From Tubiluchus corallicola (Eukaryota; Priapulida; Priapulimorpha; Priapulimorphida; Tubiluchidae), in the NCBI GenBank assembly GCA_030141605.1, contig JAQGDQ010000279.1:186001-250000 (forward strand): a stretch of DNA of 64,000 bases, read 5' to 3'. A model generated the notes under the pieces. It was given only the letters and a program-made list of their open reading frames with translations. It ran no database searches and was not told the DNA's origin. Position numbers and translations under genes: made by a program. Positions 1-9,790 of this stretch are shown here, one piece after another; position 1 is the stretch's first letter, and the number at the start of each line of letters is the position of its first letter.

Positions 1-714
1 ATATAATACTATGAACTAGAAACTGCACGCAGTAAGTAAAACATCATATATTAAAATTTTTCCACTTACAACACACCCAAGTTGAAAATAAACTCCCAAA
101 TAATCTAAACCAATTACTATTTAACTGAGTGGCAGTTTCTTTGTTTTATTCAAGCAGTCTAGTCACAAGTTTCACTGTCATGCCATTGTAAACACCAAAA
201 TACTGACATCCTGATTTAAGTAGATCTAATAGTGCATAATCTTGTAAACACTGATATATATATCAAAGCAACCAAAGTACAACCTGAGTCAAGAAGCTTG
301 TTTACCATGTTGTAACTCCTTACCATGTATTATTTGTTTGTGTCTGGGACAGACGGTTTGGTCTTTAGAACAGACTGTGTAGTTCCAACAAATGATACCA
401 ATCGGAATATCTTAACCAAAGAGAGGGCCTAGCCTTGAGACATTTCCGGACTATTACTGTTTATAATGAGTGTCAACGGCTAGTGTGTACCGGGGAACGA
501 TGTCCGGCAAAAGAAAAGGCATCTGGAATGGCAATTTTGGTGGGAAAATGTGAACGTGGTTTAAACGGGTTCGAAACCTCAAAGCAATGAGCTTTGTTTT
601 TTCAATGCAAACTTTGCCTGGTAGAACAGTCACACTTTGTGTCTAGAGCAGCAGCCCTGTTTTCTCTTGATCTGTGTTACTCTGGTGACCCATATTATAG
701 TTATAGTCTTAGAA
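1..714. other. unique AT-rich sequence, no gene seen
   Basis: No coding signal, RNA gene or clear repeat was recognised. Open frames are short and lack recognisable motifs. Confidence 0.5.
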
Positions 715-830
715 AAAAGTCAGAATTAGTTTTGACTAGGGTTAGGGTTTTTTTCTTTTTTTCCTGTGACCTCTTTACCTTTGACTTTTTTACCTGGATT
801 AGAAATCACACGTAAAAAAGTTACAGGTAA
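715..830 (+). repeat. TTAGGG-dimer plus TTTTTTCCTGTGAC module (copy 1)
   Basis: Contains AGGGTTAGGG followed by T-rich units of the form TTTCCTGTGACC, TTTACCTTTGAC and TTTTTTACCTGG. The same order, inverted, recurs at about 49175-49240. A related palindromic form lies at 27415-27510. Class unknown; it resembles a short dispersed minisatellite-like element. Confidence 0.5.
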
Positions 831-908
831 TATATATTGTATATATATATATATATATAGATAGATAGATAGATACATAGATAGATAGAGAGATAGATAG
901 ATAGATAA
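831..908. repeat. (TA)n then (GATA)n microsatellite
   Basis: A run of TA dinucleotides changes directly into GATA tetranucleotides with a few interruptions (ATAC, GAGA). Confidence 0.95.
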
Positions 909-1029
909 GTTCTAAGAGATGAATATTTTTAACAATGAACATTAGAAACCGGTAATTAAATAAATTTTGATGCATACCAATGTAACCCCTCCACAGAAAG
1001 ACGGGAAAAGCAAAAAAAATGGGATACAA

Positions 1030-1330
1030 CGTGGAATTGAAGCAGGGGCTTTCTGCTTACATTGTAGGTATCTTAGATCACTGTGCCACCACCCCTGTGA
1101 TCAAGGCAGTCCAAAGTTCATCACTTATTCTAAAAATTAATTTACTAATTTAATTAATTTAATTAATTAATTGGGATCATTCTCGTGAGAGAAACCTAAC
1201 ATCGAAATGATCAATTTGTTTGTCCAGCTCTAAAGGATAAACTTTGGACTGCCTTGACCAATGCAGCGGCATAGTAGTCTACGGCCTCTGCAATGTAAGA
1301 ACAACGTATCTGGTTCAATCCAGCCAGTAT
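1030..1330. mobile_element. head-to-head pair of tRNA-derived SINE-like modules
   Basis: The plus-strand module (about 1263-1330) has an A-box-like GGCATAGTAGTCTACGG at 1268-1284 and a B-box-like GGTTCAATCC at 1312-1321, spaced as in tRNA-derived SINEs. An inverted partner (1030-1122) has an A-box-like GGTGGCACAGTGATCT and a B-box-like GCTTCAATTCC on the minus strand. Each module is preceded by the same 20-mer: 1103-1122 pairs with 1236-1255 at 19 of 20 positions. About 113 bp of AT-rich DNA with TTAAT tracts separates them. The arms are diverged, so this is an old insertion pair or a fold-back SINE. Neither half looks like a functional tRNA. Confidence 0.6.
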
Positions 1331-3300
1331 CCTAATTTTTTCTCGTTTCCTGTCTTTCAAGTTTGCTATAAAAATTTAACTAATTGTCGGTAGGTAATAT
1401 CAGTGTAATTTAAACTATACCAAGAACAGTAATATACACAACAATCTAGCAAAAATAAATTTTAATTACAAATGTAGATTGTTTACCATCATTTATTCAA
1501 ACAAGTTCTCCGACATGTAGCAAAACGTTACTTTTTGAATCTCGGGTAACAACACTAACTTGTAAACCACACAAAGTTCTAGTGTGCAGGAAGAAAAAAT
1601 CTGGCAAACATAACGCTAACTAATACAGCATCTTACTACCTATAATTCCAATCAACAAAACGATGCTGCAAGGTAAAAGTAAAGGGTTACAGTTACTACG
1701 CGCTTAGTCTTGCAAAGATAAAGGTAACGTGTTACAGTTACTGTACACTAACCTGTGTACAAGAAAACCGCCAACGTGAAAAGCCCTTTTCGCAGTTTTT
1801 ACCGTCTTCTATGGAATATGGTAATTACAATATAACAAACACGCGGTGTTATTTACTCTAAGACTACCTTGCTACATACAAAGCGCGTTTTTCTGCGTTC
1901 TGACCCCCGCCACAACACAGACAGCCTCGCCAACGCATTCACTAGAACAGGCGAAAGTAGGTCGACTGTCTGGAAATGCCTGTAAATATTACCAGAGTGG
2001 CAGAGACCTGCAGTGAGTGTGTGAGTTGTTGCCCAGACGTCTGGTCGATAATAAACGACCATGACTGTGGTTAGGAAAGAGAAAGTGCCATTGCTGGGTC
2101 AATCGATAAAGCAAAAATTTATACAACAGTGTGCGATTCCTAGAAACGCTAGGTCAGGCGACAGCAGCGCACAGACGTAAGATGAAGGTTTTTTACGATA
2201 ATGTAAAAGTATACCACTAAAAAAGCTATTCGACAGATTTGACCAAACAATGATTAAGACGAAAACGGGTAGAAAGAGAGAGGTGGAAGGAGAATAACCG
2301 GATGTTAATCGTGCACGTGTGTACTATGCTTCAAAACACATCAGCACTGTTGAGCCTGTTAGCAAATAGATAAGTGACCAGGAGAAAAAACGATTTTGAG
2401 AGTTTCATCCGCCACAGCTTCATCCTGCCATTTCTCTCTAAGAAGGATATCGCTAAATCACTGTCTCATCTCAGAGGACTGATGTTGATAATTAAACAGA
2501 TTCCAGTCAAGCCACACCTATGTATAATAAGTAGACTCTGCCACAGCATGTTACACACCCACTTGCAGAGGAAGAACTGCATAAAAAGTGAAATATCTAG
2601 ACTAACACTAACATAACAACAAAAGCTGAAAACCTTAATTAATAACTCATAAGTAAACACAAAGTTGATTTGTGATATCTTTGTGATAACGGGAAATTGT
2701 GAAATATTAAAGTGTTTTTGGTTGCAGCCCTAGTGCACACTCACTGAATTCTTGCAACTTTGCGAGGGGTCAAATAACGTCTCATAACTTAACATTTATA
2801 TGACGTACATACAAAGCACAATCATTATTTGCCTTCAACAAACTTACGTTACAACATAAAAATTCTAAACGTAAAAGCGGAAAACAAACAGAAAACAAGT
2901 GAACATCTTTATTCGTCAATGCTCATGTAGAAGAGGCGTTCTGAAATACTCAGCTAATCAACTACCTAGATGACATGTGAAGAAATGCAATAGAAATGTG
3001 TATATAAATTTTTTCATACTGAAACGCGAATTAGTACATTAGATGCATGTATCATTGTCACTCGAGGCGGGAGTGTCCTGCATGTATGATCAATAACGTT
3101 TTTAGTAATACCAGTTAGCAAAATGAAGAATCGGTTGAAATTCGCCTGTCTGTGTTATGTAATGGTAGTTTTAGGTCACCCGGTAGTTAGGCTTAGCGAC
3201 GAAGGACTGCAGAAGCGGAAAATCTTACAAATGTCCCTGGGACTAAAAGTAGGCGTCCCAATGATGGACCGAGCCCAAAGATTTTGATAGATTCGAGGTA
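1331..3300. other. no gene seen; one short direct duplication
   Basis: Mostly unique sequence. Around 1675-1745 a roughly 45-bp unit is duplicated; both copies end GTTACAGTTACT after an AAAG-rich stretch. No coding motif was seen. Confidence 0.5.
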
Positions 3301-4149
3301 GTTGCGGGGGGGGGGGAGGTGTTGCAGCGAAGGGCAACAGAGCCCCACGAAGATTTCAATATATAGTCTTCTAAAATGTCAATTTTATTAAAATTTTCAC
3401 CACTTACATGTATTCCCATTGGTAATACGGCTACTACCTTCAAACATTATTTTACTCATTGTTACACACTCACTTGCAGCATTAATTAGTAGTCTTATAT
3501 GCACATCAAGCCCACATGGTGCCAAGTGATTTAAAACTGTGGTGCTTAACAAGATAATTTTGCCTTACGTACTGTTCCACAAAACTTCTTAGATTTTATT
3601 TGGCTCACGGTTTCTATCCCTTTGCCAGGGCACAACTTGAAATAATAACAGAACTATTCTGTAAAACATCTCATCCATCCAGGCACAAGTCTGATGCTGC
3701 TTAACTACTAAAGGAAGTATTTTTGAGTATCATAGAGGAATTAGATAGTGAAGCTTTAAGATGTTAGCACATGACTTGTACTGGTTGATGCCTAGGTAGA
3801 AAATGTTATGTTTTATGTCTCTCTTCAACTGTGGCTATTTCTATCATTTTTATCATGCAAAGTTGGTACCAAGTCACATCAACGGGTAAAAACCTCAGGA
3901 AAGTGATAGTAACATTGAAAGTTATTTCAACTCGCTAATTTCAGTTTCTGTGTAAAACATCTCCAGTTTTAAACAAATTCTGAGCAAAATTTTGGCTTTT
4001 GGCTAGAATACGGGTGTTATTACGCAGACAATAGCAAGCAACACGCCACAAGGTAGCGTCCAGATTCAGTTACCAGAAAAAGAACTCGCATGTGAATGGA
4101 AGGCTGACTAATTGGGCAATGGTGCTAAAGCTTTACAAACAAAAGTTCG
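3301..4149. other. no gene seen; short poly-G tract
   Basis: A G homopolymer lies at 3306-3316. The rest has no recognisable feature up to the retroelement remnant that follows. Confidence 0.5.
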
Positions 4150-4152
4150 ACA

Positions 4153-4560
4153 ATGGAGCTTACAGAGATTAGTTTGAGTGATGCGGAAGTGTTACACGAG
4201 GTACAGCTCTTTGACAGGGCAGCTACAATTGACAGGTTTAAACATAAAGACGGTACGGCGATGTCTATGATGAAGATAAAATTCAGTTCTCAGCATCTGT
4301 TGGAGAAAGCCATTGACGAAGGTATATAGGCCAACTCACACCCAACGTGGAACATTTCGAAAATAGGCAGAAGTTACTCGGGTGCTGTTAGTGCCAGTCT
4401 TACTGACATGTGACAAAATGGTGCAGAAAGAATGTAGTCTGTAGTAAGTGTGCTGAGAACCATAAGACATCGGACTGCAACTCGAGTGTCAAAAACTGTG
4501 TCAGCAGCACCTATCCAACGCACATCGTTGACATGAAAAGAGTAAATTCTGCATGATGGG
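4153..4560 (+). pseudogene. LINE ORF1 (gag-like) remnant with zinc knuckle
   Basis: A 58-codon frame opens at 4153 (MELTEISLSDAEVLHE...) and stops at 4327-4329. It carries a segment resembling the RNA-binding domain of LINE ORF1 (IDRFKHKDGTAMSMMKIKF). After a frameshift and stops, a different frame reads CSKCAENHKTSDC, a CX2CX3HX4C zinc knuckle with Cys codons at 4440, 4449 and 4476 and His at 4461. That spacing matches the distal knuckle of Jockey-like gag proteins. The upstream knuckle is not legible. Frame changes and stops make it non-functional. Confidence 0.65.
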
Positions 4561-4899
4561 CAACTCAGAAAGGTTTTTAAGCATATCTCAAATTAACATT
4601 AATACTTTTTCTCATAGATCCAAGTTATCTCCAGATAACTGTAATAATACGAAATGTCTAGATTTAGAAAATGTGCAAGAAATGAAAAGAATGTGCAAGA
4701 AAAGTTAAAAACCCAAGCCCTAGGGGCTGTTCAGTATTTGTCAGAAACGATTTAATAACTTGTCGTCTTGGTGGTTTTGAGCACGACAATACCGACTCAA
4801 TCTGAATAATATTAGTCAAAAGTTTATCATGTATCAGGTTATGTACGACCCAAACAATGCCATGCACGCACACGTCCATTAAAAAGCCTGTCAACATGC

Positions 4900-5160
4900 T
4901 GGTAATAATAGTCTGGCTGGTTTAATTGTGACAGGCGCTTTTAACGCGAAAGGTTTCTTTGGGGATAATACAACAAACGCTCGTGGTTATCATTAACAAC
5001 TTAATTTCGTCTGTCTCGTACCCGATATTACCTGTTACTCCATTGTCCGAAACCTTTCGCTAAGTTCAAGGCAAAAGTATAACTGACATCATAATGGTAA
5101 CGCATATACACTAACAATTTCTGGGTCACTTTCCTGTTATTTCCAAATGTTCTCTATTCT
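4900..5160 (+). pseudogene. LINE APE-type endonuclease domain fragment
   Basis: The frame beginning at 4922 reads LIVTGAFNAKGFFGDNTTNARG before a stop at 4994. This matches the GDFNAK...WG...N.RG region of APE-like LINE endonucleases, with the catalytic Asp of GDFN replaced by Ala (GAFN). Further downstream, after a frame change, a TF...QGKSITDII-like stretch can be read near 5050-5095, as expected before the terminal Asp-His motif. The missing Asp and the stops mean it cannot be active. Confidence 0.65.
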
Positions 5161-5810
5161 GACAGGTGAGGCTATAAACAAAAGCAGGGTGTTTGACTTG
5201 AGAAGTGGCAATTGGTTTAACTGGTCCAGGTATTTAGAGTACTTAATACGGGAACATCTTCCACGAGCATAGATTTTGTTGCTCAAAAAACCTCATAGCA
5301 CTCTGGGAGCTACTGAAATAACTCACTAACAACACAAATAATGCAATATCACCGAAAAAGGCGATACGTAAACACCCAAACCATTTTGGAATCAATCTTT
5401 ATTTCAATTTATCACGTAGACTCCATGGTGCAAAGACAAATCGACATTTGGCTGAAAAAGAGATCTTTGATAAAGAGTTACGCAAGCGGCCGATGAGTGT
5501 GCGCCCAATTAAAAGTTCGACTTCTGGAAAGCCTAAAGAAAACGACATTGCACTACATAAATCCAGTGGTGCTGACTACATGCCATAAATTCAAACTTTG
5601 ACAATGAGTTCAAATTCATTCACTCCAGAATGAATTTTATTTCAGGCAATAAGCCTATCTCGATTAACAGTAGCTTCACCAAGGATGAATTAATTAAATC
5701 TATGCATTGATGGAGATGGTTATCATCTGCTAGGTTTCTGGGCCAGGGCAGTATTTCTGATTATAATGTGCAAGTTATGCCCTGGCCAGAACTAGTAAAT
5801 GGGTATGGCT

Positions 5811-5843
5811 TCTCTCTCTTGCTCTCTCTCCCTCACTCCCTCC

Positions 5844-5877
<34 letters not shown>

Positions 5878-5888
5878 TTCTCTCTTTT
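5811..5888. repeat. (TC)n microsatellite with CCCTC/TTTC interruptions
   Basis: A pyrimidine-only tract within the retroelement remnant. Its translation on the opposite strand gives a spurious Arg/Glu-rich frame. Confidence 0.95.
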
Positions 5889-5959
5889 ATCTCACTTCTA
5901 AAGAGGCCAACCTGTGTGTTAGAGATGTTGTGTGAAAAAAACTTGAAACTAACAACTTG

Positions 5960-6250
5960 TGAATTTTCAGATTGGTGACATATACAAAATGGTGTTCGGC
6001 AAGACACAATTCTGGGACTTTTATAGTTTAATGTATATGTAAATGGAATCCCAACTGTAATTAATAATTGCTCCATAAGTCAATATGCTGATGATACAAA
6101 TGTAACTACTCATGATTCTAATCCTAATTTAGCAGCAAATATTTTATGTAGGAAAATTGAAAGAAATAAAATTAATCCTTGATTATCATCATTTGAAACT
6201 TATCCCAATCTTTTTATTACAAACCCCCAGAGAAAGCCTAGAAAGTATTT
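5960..6250 (+). pseudogene. LINE reverse transcriptase core fragment (YADD box)
   Basis: The frame at 5991 reads GVRQDTILG, two codons, a stop, then FNVYVNGIP and SQYADDTNV. This is the canonical order GVPQGSILGPLLF-(Y/I)ND(I)P-QYADDT of LINE reverse transcriptases. The YADD catalytic box is encoded at 6084-6095. The preceding QIGDIYK (about 5968-5988) is in another frame, so there is a frameshift of one or two bases near 5988. Stops lie within the LGP block and after KINP. The Gly of PQG is changed to Asp. The catalytic Asp pair is intact but the copy is not translatable. Confidence 0.85.
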
Positions 6251-6429
6251 ATACTTTTGCTAATACAAACCATATATACTTGGAATGAAACTATACAGCA
6301 ATCTAACACCACAACATTTTTAGAAATGGAACTAAAAAATAAACTTACATCGAACATGCCAGTAAACAGCATAATGCAGAAAATGGAAATAGTATGTAAT
6401 TTTTAAGGCAAGTCAAAGGGCAATTGAAT

Positions 6430-6620
6430 ATTGAAGCTAAACTATTTGTAAAACATTAGTTTTTCCTTATTTAACATGTGGCTGCCAGCTATTAACAAAG
6501 GTAACAAAAAACTCTTTTGGCAGGCTTTAGTGAATACAAAACTATGTGCTAAACTAGTTCTTGGATACTTAGGTAAATGCAGTATTTACTCCGCAAGAGC
6601 AAATAGAGAAAAATTAAAAG
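6430..6620 (+). pseudogene. LINE post-RT (thumb/connection) remnant
   Basis: Alternating frames give SFSLFNMWLPAINKGNKKLFWQ-like and LVLGYLGKCSIYSARAN-like stretches. These resemble the conserved PYLTYG...W......L...QNKALR.ILGY region that follows the polymerase domain in Jockey/CR1-like elements. Stops and frame changes are frequent. No C-terminal zinc motif was found, so the 3' end is missing or unrecognisable. Confidence 0.5.
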
Positions 6621-6829
6621 TCCAATAATCGAAGTATACCTTCAGGTTTACAGCTTAATCTTACATAAATATTTAAATAATTTGAGTCCAGCATTTTACA
6701 ATAACAGAATCCTTTTTATTAAAGAACAGTAAACAAATAAACGAAAGTTCGATGTTAAACAGATGTAAACGAATAAAAAATACGGACATTATGCAGTTTC
6801 AAAAATCACTATTAGACCACTGATAAATT

Positions 6830-6950
6830 ATACATTATTATATATACTATATTATATTATAATACTGATTATAATATATCATATATTAAAAATTATATAT
6901 GTGTATAATATATATAATATAATATATATTATATATTATTAATTTTTAAT
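6830..6950. repeat. AT-only palindromic low-complexity tract
   Basis: A block rich in TATAATATATTA-type palindromes on both strands. It may be decayed (TA)n; no other function is visible. Confidence 0.8.
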
Positions 6951-7020
6951 TGTTTACATAGAATAACATGTACTACTGTGTTGAAACGTAGTCATACAAG
7001 TTACAGTGTATAATATGTAT

Positions 7021-7633
7021 ACTTTGAAGTATGAAAAGATAAAACGTTTTGCCAAAGTATGCTTTAGCAAAATTAAATTTATTTTTACTACACTATATTA
7101 GGTGCATTTCGGTATGTATAAGGTTATGTGAAACTAAAACAGCCGACTTGAAACCCAAGGATTGAGTACTATGTTACCAATGTATGCATCAAAAAAAAAT
7201 TGTATATAATAATATATATCTATCTCTCTCGTGTATTTTCTAAAATTTTTCTTTTTTCTGCTCAATTTTTCTTGCTTGCTGTTAGATTAGGGCAAAGCCT
7301 TTACAAAACACGCCTTTTAGTTATTAATAATCAATCAGACAAAAGACTGTCAAATACCCAGAAGCAAATAAAACAAAATCAAATACATTAAAAACACATT
7401 CAGAAGACATATCACATCAAATTTTGCACATCCTAATAATAACACAGCTTTACTTTATAAAAGTGGAGCTATGTTCTCAAACTGATGGACAAGTTATTTT
7501 AAGGTGGACGTATATTAAAAACTATCAATATAGCAGCGGTAAACAAATCAATGCAGCAGCAATAACGGTGCAATATCAACTATTTAGTTTATGATACTTT
7601 GGCAAAACGTTTTATCTTTTCATACTTCAAAGT
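7021..7633. mobile_element. 613-bp element with perfect 40-bp terminal inverted repeats
   Basis: Positions 7021-7060 (ACTTTGAAGTATG... to ...GCCAAAGTAT) are the exact reverse complement of 7594-7633, 40 of 40. Outside these limits similarity stops at once. The interior has no transposase-like coding signal, consistent with a non-autonomous DNA transposon. No convincing target-site duplication is seen next to the ends, so the superfamily is open. Perfect arms suggest it is younger than the surrounding debris. Confidence 0.7.
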
Positions 7634-9723
7634 GATGGTAACAGCTACACAGTCACAGTGTGTGCCAGACTGTGAAAGTTCAGCAGCACTGTGCTTGGTT
7701 AGTAAATGGACTAAAGACCATCAGAAAAACTGCTTCCAAATGATTAAATACGCCATCTGCTCCAGCTAATTCTCTTGTTCAGAAAGGTTGTACAAATATC
7801 CAAATACAGTTAAGACACCTCTGCTGATCCAACGTCTCCTTTTAGAGGATTGGTTTTTGTAATGACCAAAGTTCCGGGTCTGCCACACCTATATGTGGTA
7901 TCCTCTGTCATTAAGTGCCTAATTTTAGCTTTTAGTGTGTTGAAACGTACAAAAAAGCAAGAATTTTAATTGTATTTTTTGCACGCATTTGTAAATAAAA
8001 AAATGCTTTTAGCTAAATATTAAATTAAATGAATAATAAACAGAAATAAAATTACATTGCGCGATTTTTTTTGTCAAGATTGAATAATCGAAACATGGTC
8101 ATATATGCTCAAACAGAGGGAATAATGATATGCATGACGTACGCAGTAAACACACTAAAGTCAAATTTGCTTTTGTATATTTTCACAACATTTTTATTCT
8201 TGGAATTTATGTTTATTATGTGTTTATATTTTCTGATTTTTCAGAAACGATTGGCAGAAATTACCAACTATTTATCAAAAAAAAAATTACAGGGACATAT
8301 AAAAGAACATAAAATTGCAAATTAATAAATCAATTAAAATTATCATTATTGAATGACTAATTTAATTACATCAACGGCTACATTTTATCCTGGAATGTTA
8401 AGATTCATGATATCACAATGAAATATTGTTTTAGTATCCTTGTCTTTAACATTGTTGCACCATTTAAAGGTTATAAATTCAATATTTCATAATATACCTT
8501 GTAACATCTTTAAAAAAATCTTTTTTCACGCTTCGATATTGACTATCCTCTAATTTCAATTTCAGTTTATTTCACTCAGTAGCACACCATATTAGCATAC
8601 ATATACTACATCATTACATGATTAGCAGATAAAATTTAAACACTAATAATCATAATGATATCCATTAATATTATTTATGACAATACTACTGGAGCAGTTC
8701 AAGAAGCTTATTTTAGCTTGAAGGAACTGCTGAATGTGAAATAGCAATAAGCAGGTAGTATGTACAGGGTAGTATACATCTGTGTACAAGGGTAAAGTAC
8801 AGAAAAGGGTTAAGCAAAAATGTTATAGTTAAAAATTGGAATAGAAAGAACACAAGAATGACCACATTTTTTGCTTTTAAATTCACGTATTATTAAATCT
8901 TTCAAATCAGTGAGCAGTTTCTAACTAATTAACTATAATCGATAATGTAGCAATTAGGCTGTAAGGGTTTCAACAGAGTCTGTGCTAATATTTTGATTTT
9001 TACGTTTTGGCGCATTTGGTGGCGAATATATCAGATCAAATCACTATTATAATAACGTTTAACAACCTAACAGTAGGTAACAATTAATTATAAATATCAG
9101 TCAAATACTTATTAGTTACGCGACTTACGCCCACCGATAGTATTCTAGTCTAGACTATAAACACCAAGCCACTAGCATACTTACTGCTAGGGACCACACA
9201 GGTGCTTAAAAAGATATTTTTCAATTAACATGCGTCATAAATTACCAGCAGTCAGAAATATTAATGGATAATAAAATGCAAATGTTGTCATTAATGATTA
9301 AAAAACACAGCTTTCGAAAACAATGCATGCAATGAGAACGAAATCATAAAATGAAATACAATCTAATATAATGTTTATACATAACAAAGTTTGACTTTCT
9401 AATCTGATGACGGAATCTAATTTCAATAGCTGTAGTTTGTAAAGAGTGATAAAACGGAAAAAGCAACGCGCGACAAATGCTAATTTTTGGGCGCTTGAAA
9501 CGGGGTAAAATATGGAAGATTTTCTCTCTCATTTAGGGCGAGATTTCTGACGAAATATTTAGTAAAAACTGAAAGTACTCACATGTTAATGAAAACGATC
9601 GAAGCTGTGTCACTGTGGTACTATAGGCCTACACAAACCATCGACTGTCCTCACGTCTTGTTGCTTTTGATATCGATTGAGTCCTAGCACTAAACTGCCA
9701 ACGTTTCTTTTCGCCCTAGATAT
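7634..9723. other. no gene seen
   Basis: AT-rich unique sequence. A short imperfect hairpin (GAGCAGTTC...GAACTGCTG) sits near 8693-8734. The frame at 8071-8325 is AT-biased and shows no motif. Confidence 0.5.
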
Positions 9724-9790
9724 GTCACGTGACCGTCTGACTGAGGGCTCTGCATCCTATAAAAACTGTACCATACCGGTTTTTTTCTGA
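9724..9790 (+). promoter_or_regulatory. possible TATA promoter with CACGTG box
   Basis: A perfect 10-bp palindrome GTCACGTGAC (E-box, USF/MITF type) at 9724-9733 is followed by TATAAAAA at 9758-9765, which would place a start near 9790. The first ATG downstream (about 9808) gives only ten codons before a stop, so no product can be assigned. In AT-rich DNA a TATA match alone is weak evidence. Confidence 0.25.

Larger units (their letters stand above)
4153..6660 (+). mobile_element. decayed non-LTR retrotransposon (LINE), ORF1 plus EN-RT remnants
   Basis: Pieces of a LINE appear in the expected order on the plus strand: an ORF1-like peptide with a downstream zinc knuckle, an APE-endonuclease-like segment, a reverse-transcriptase core and a post-RT segment. 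They lie in different frames with internal stops, so the copy is dead. A (TC)n tract at 5811-5888 interrupts the region before the RT core. The order and motifs suggest a Jockey/CR1-like clade, but this is not certain. The 3' boundary is unclear; recognisable coding similarity fades near 6620-6660. No target-site duplication was identified. Confidence 0.75.

Noticed and set aside
730-752. Interstitial telomere array
   Set aside because: Only a TTAGGG dimer is present; too short to be a telomeric array.
3306-3316. G-quadruplex or regulatory G tract
   Set aside because: A single homopolymer run; similar runs at 12171 and 23930 look like simple-sequence noise or sequencing-prone sites.
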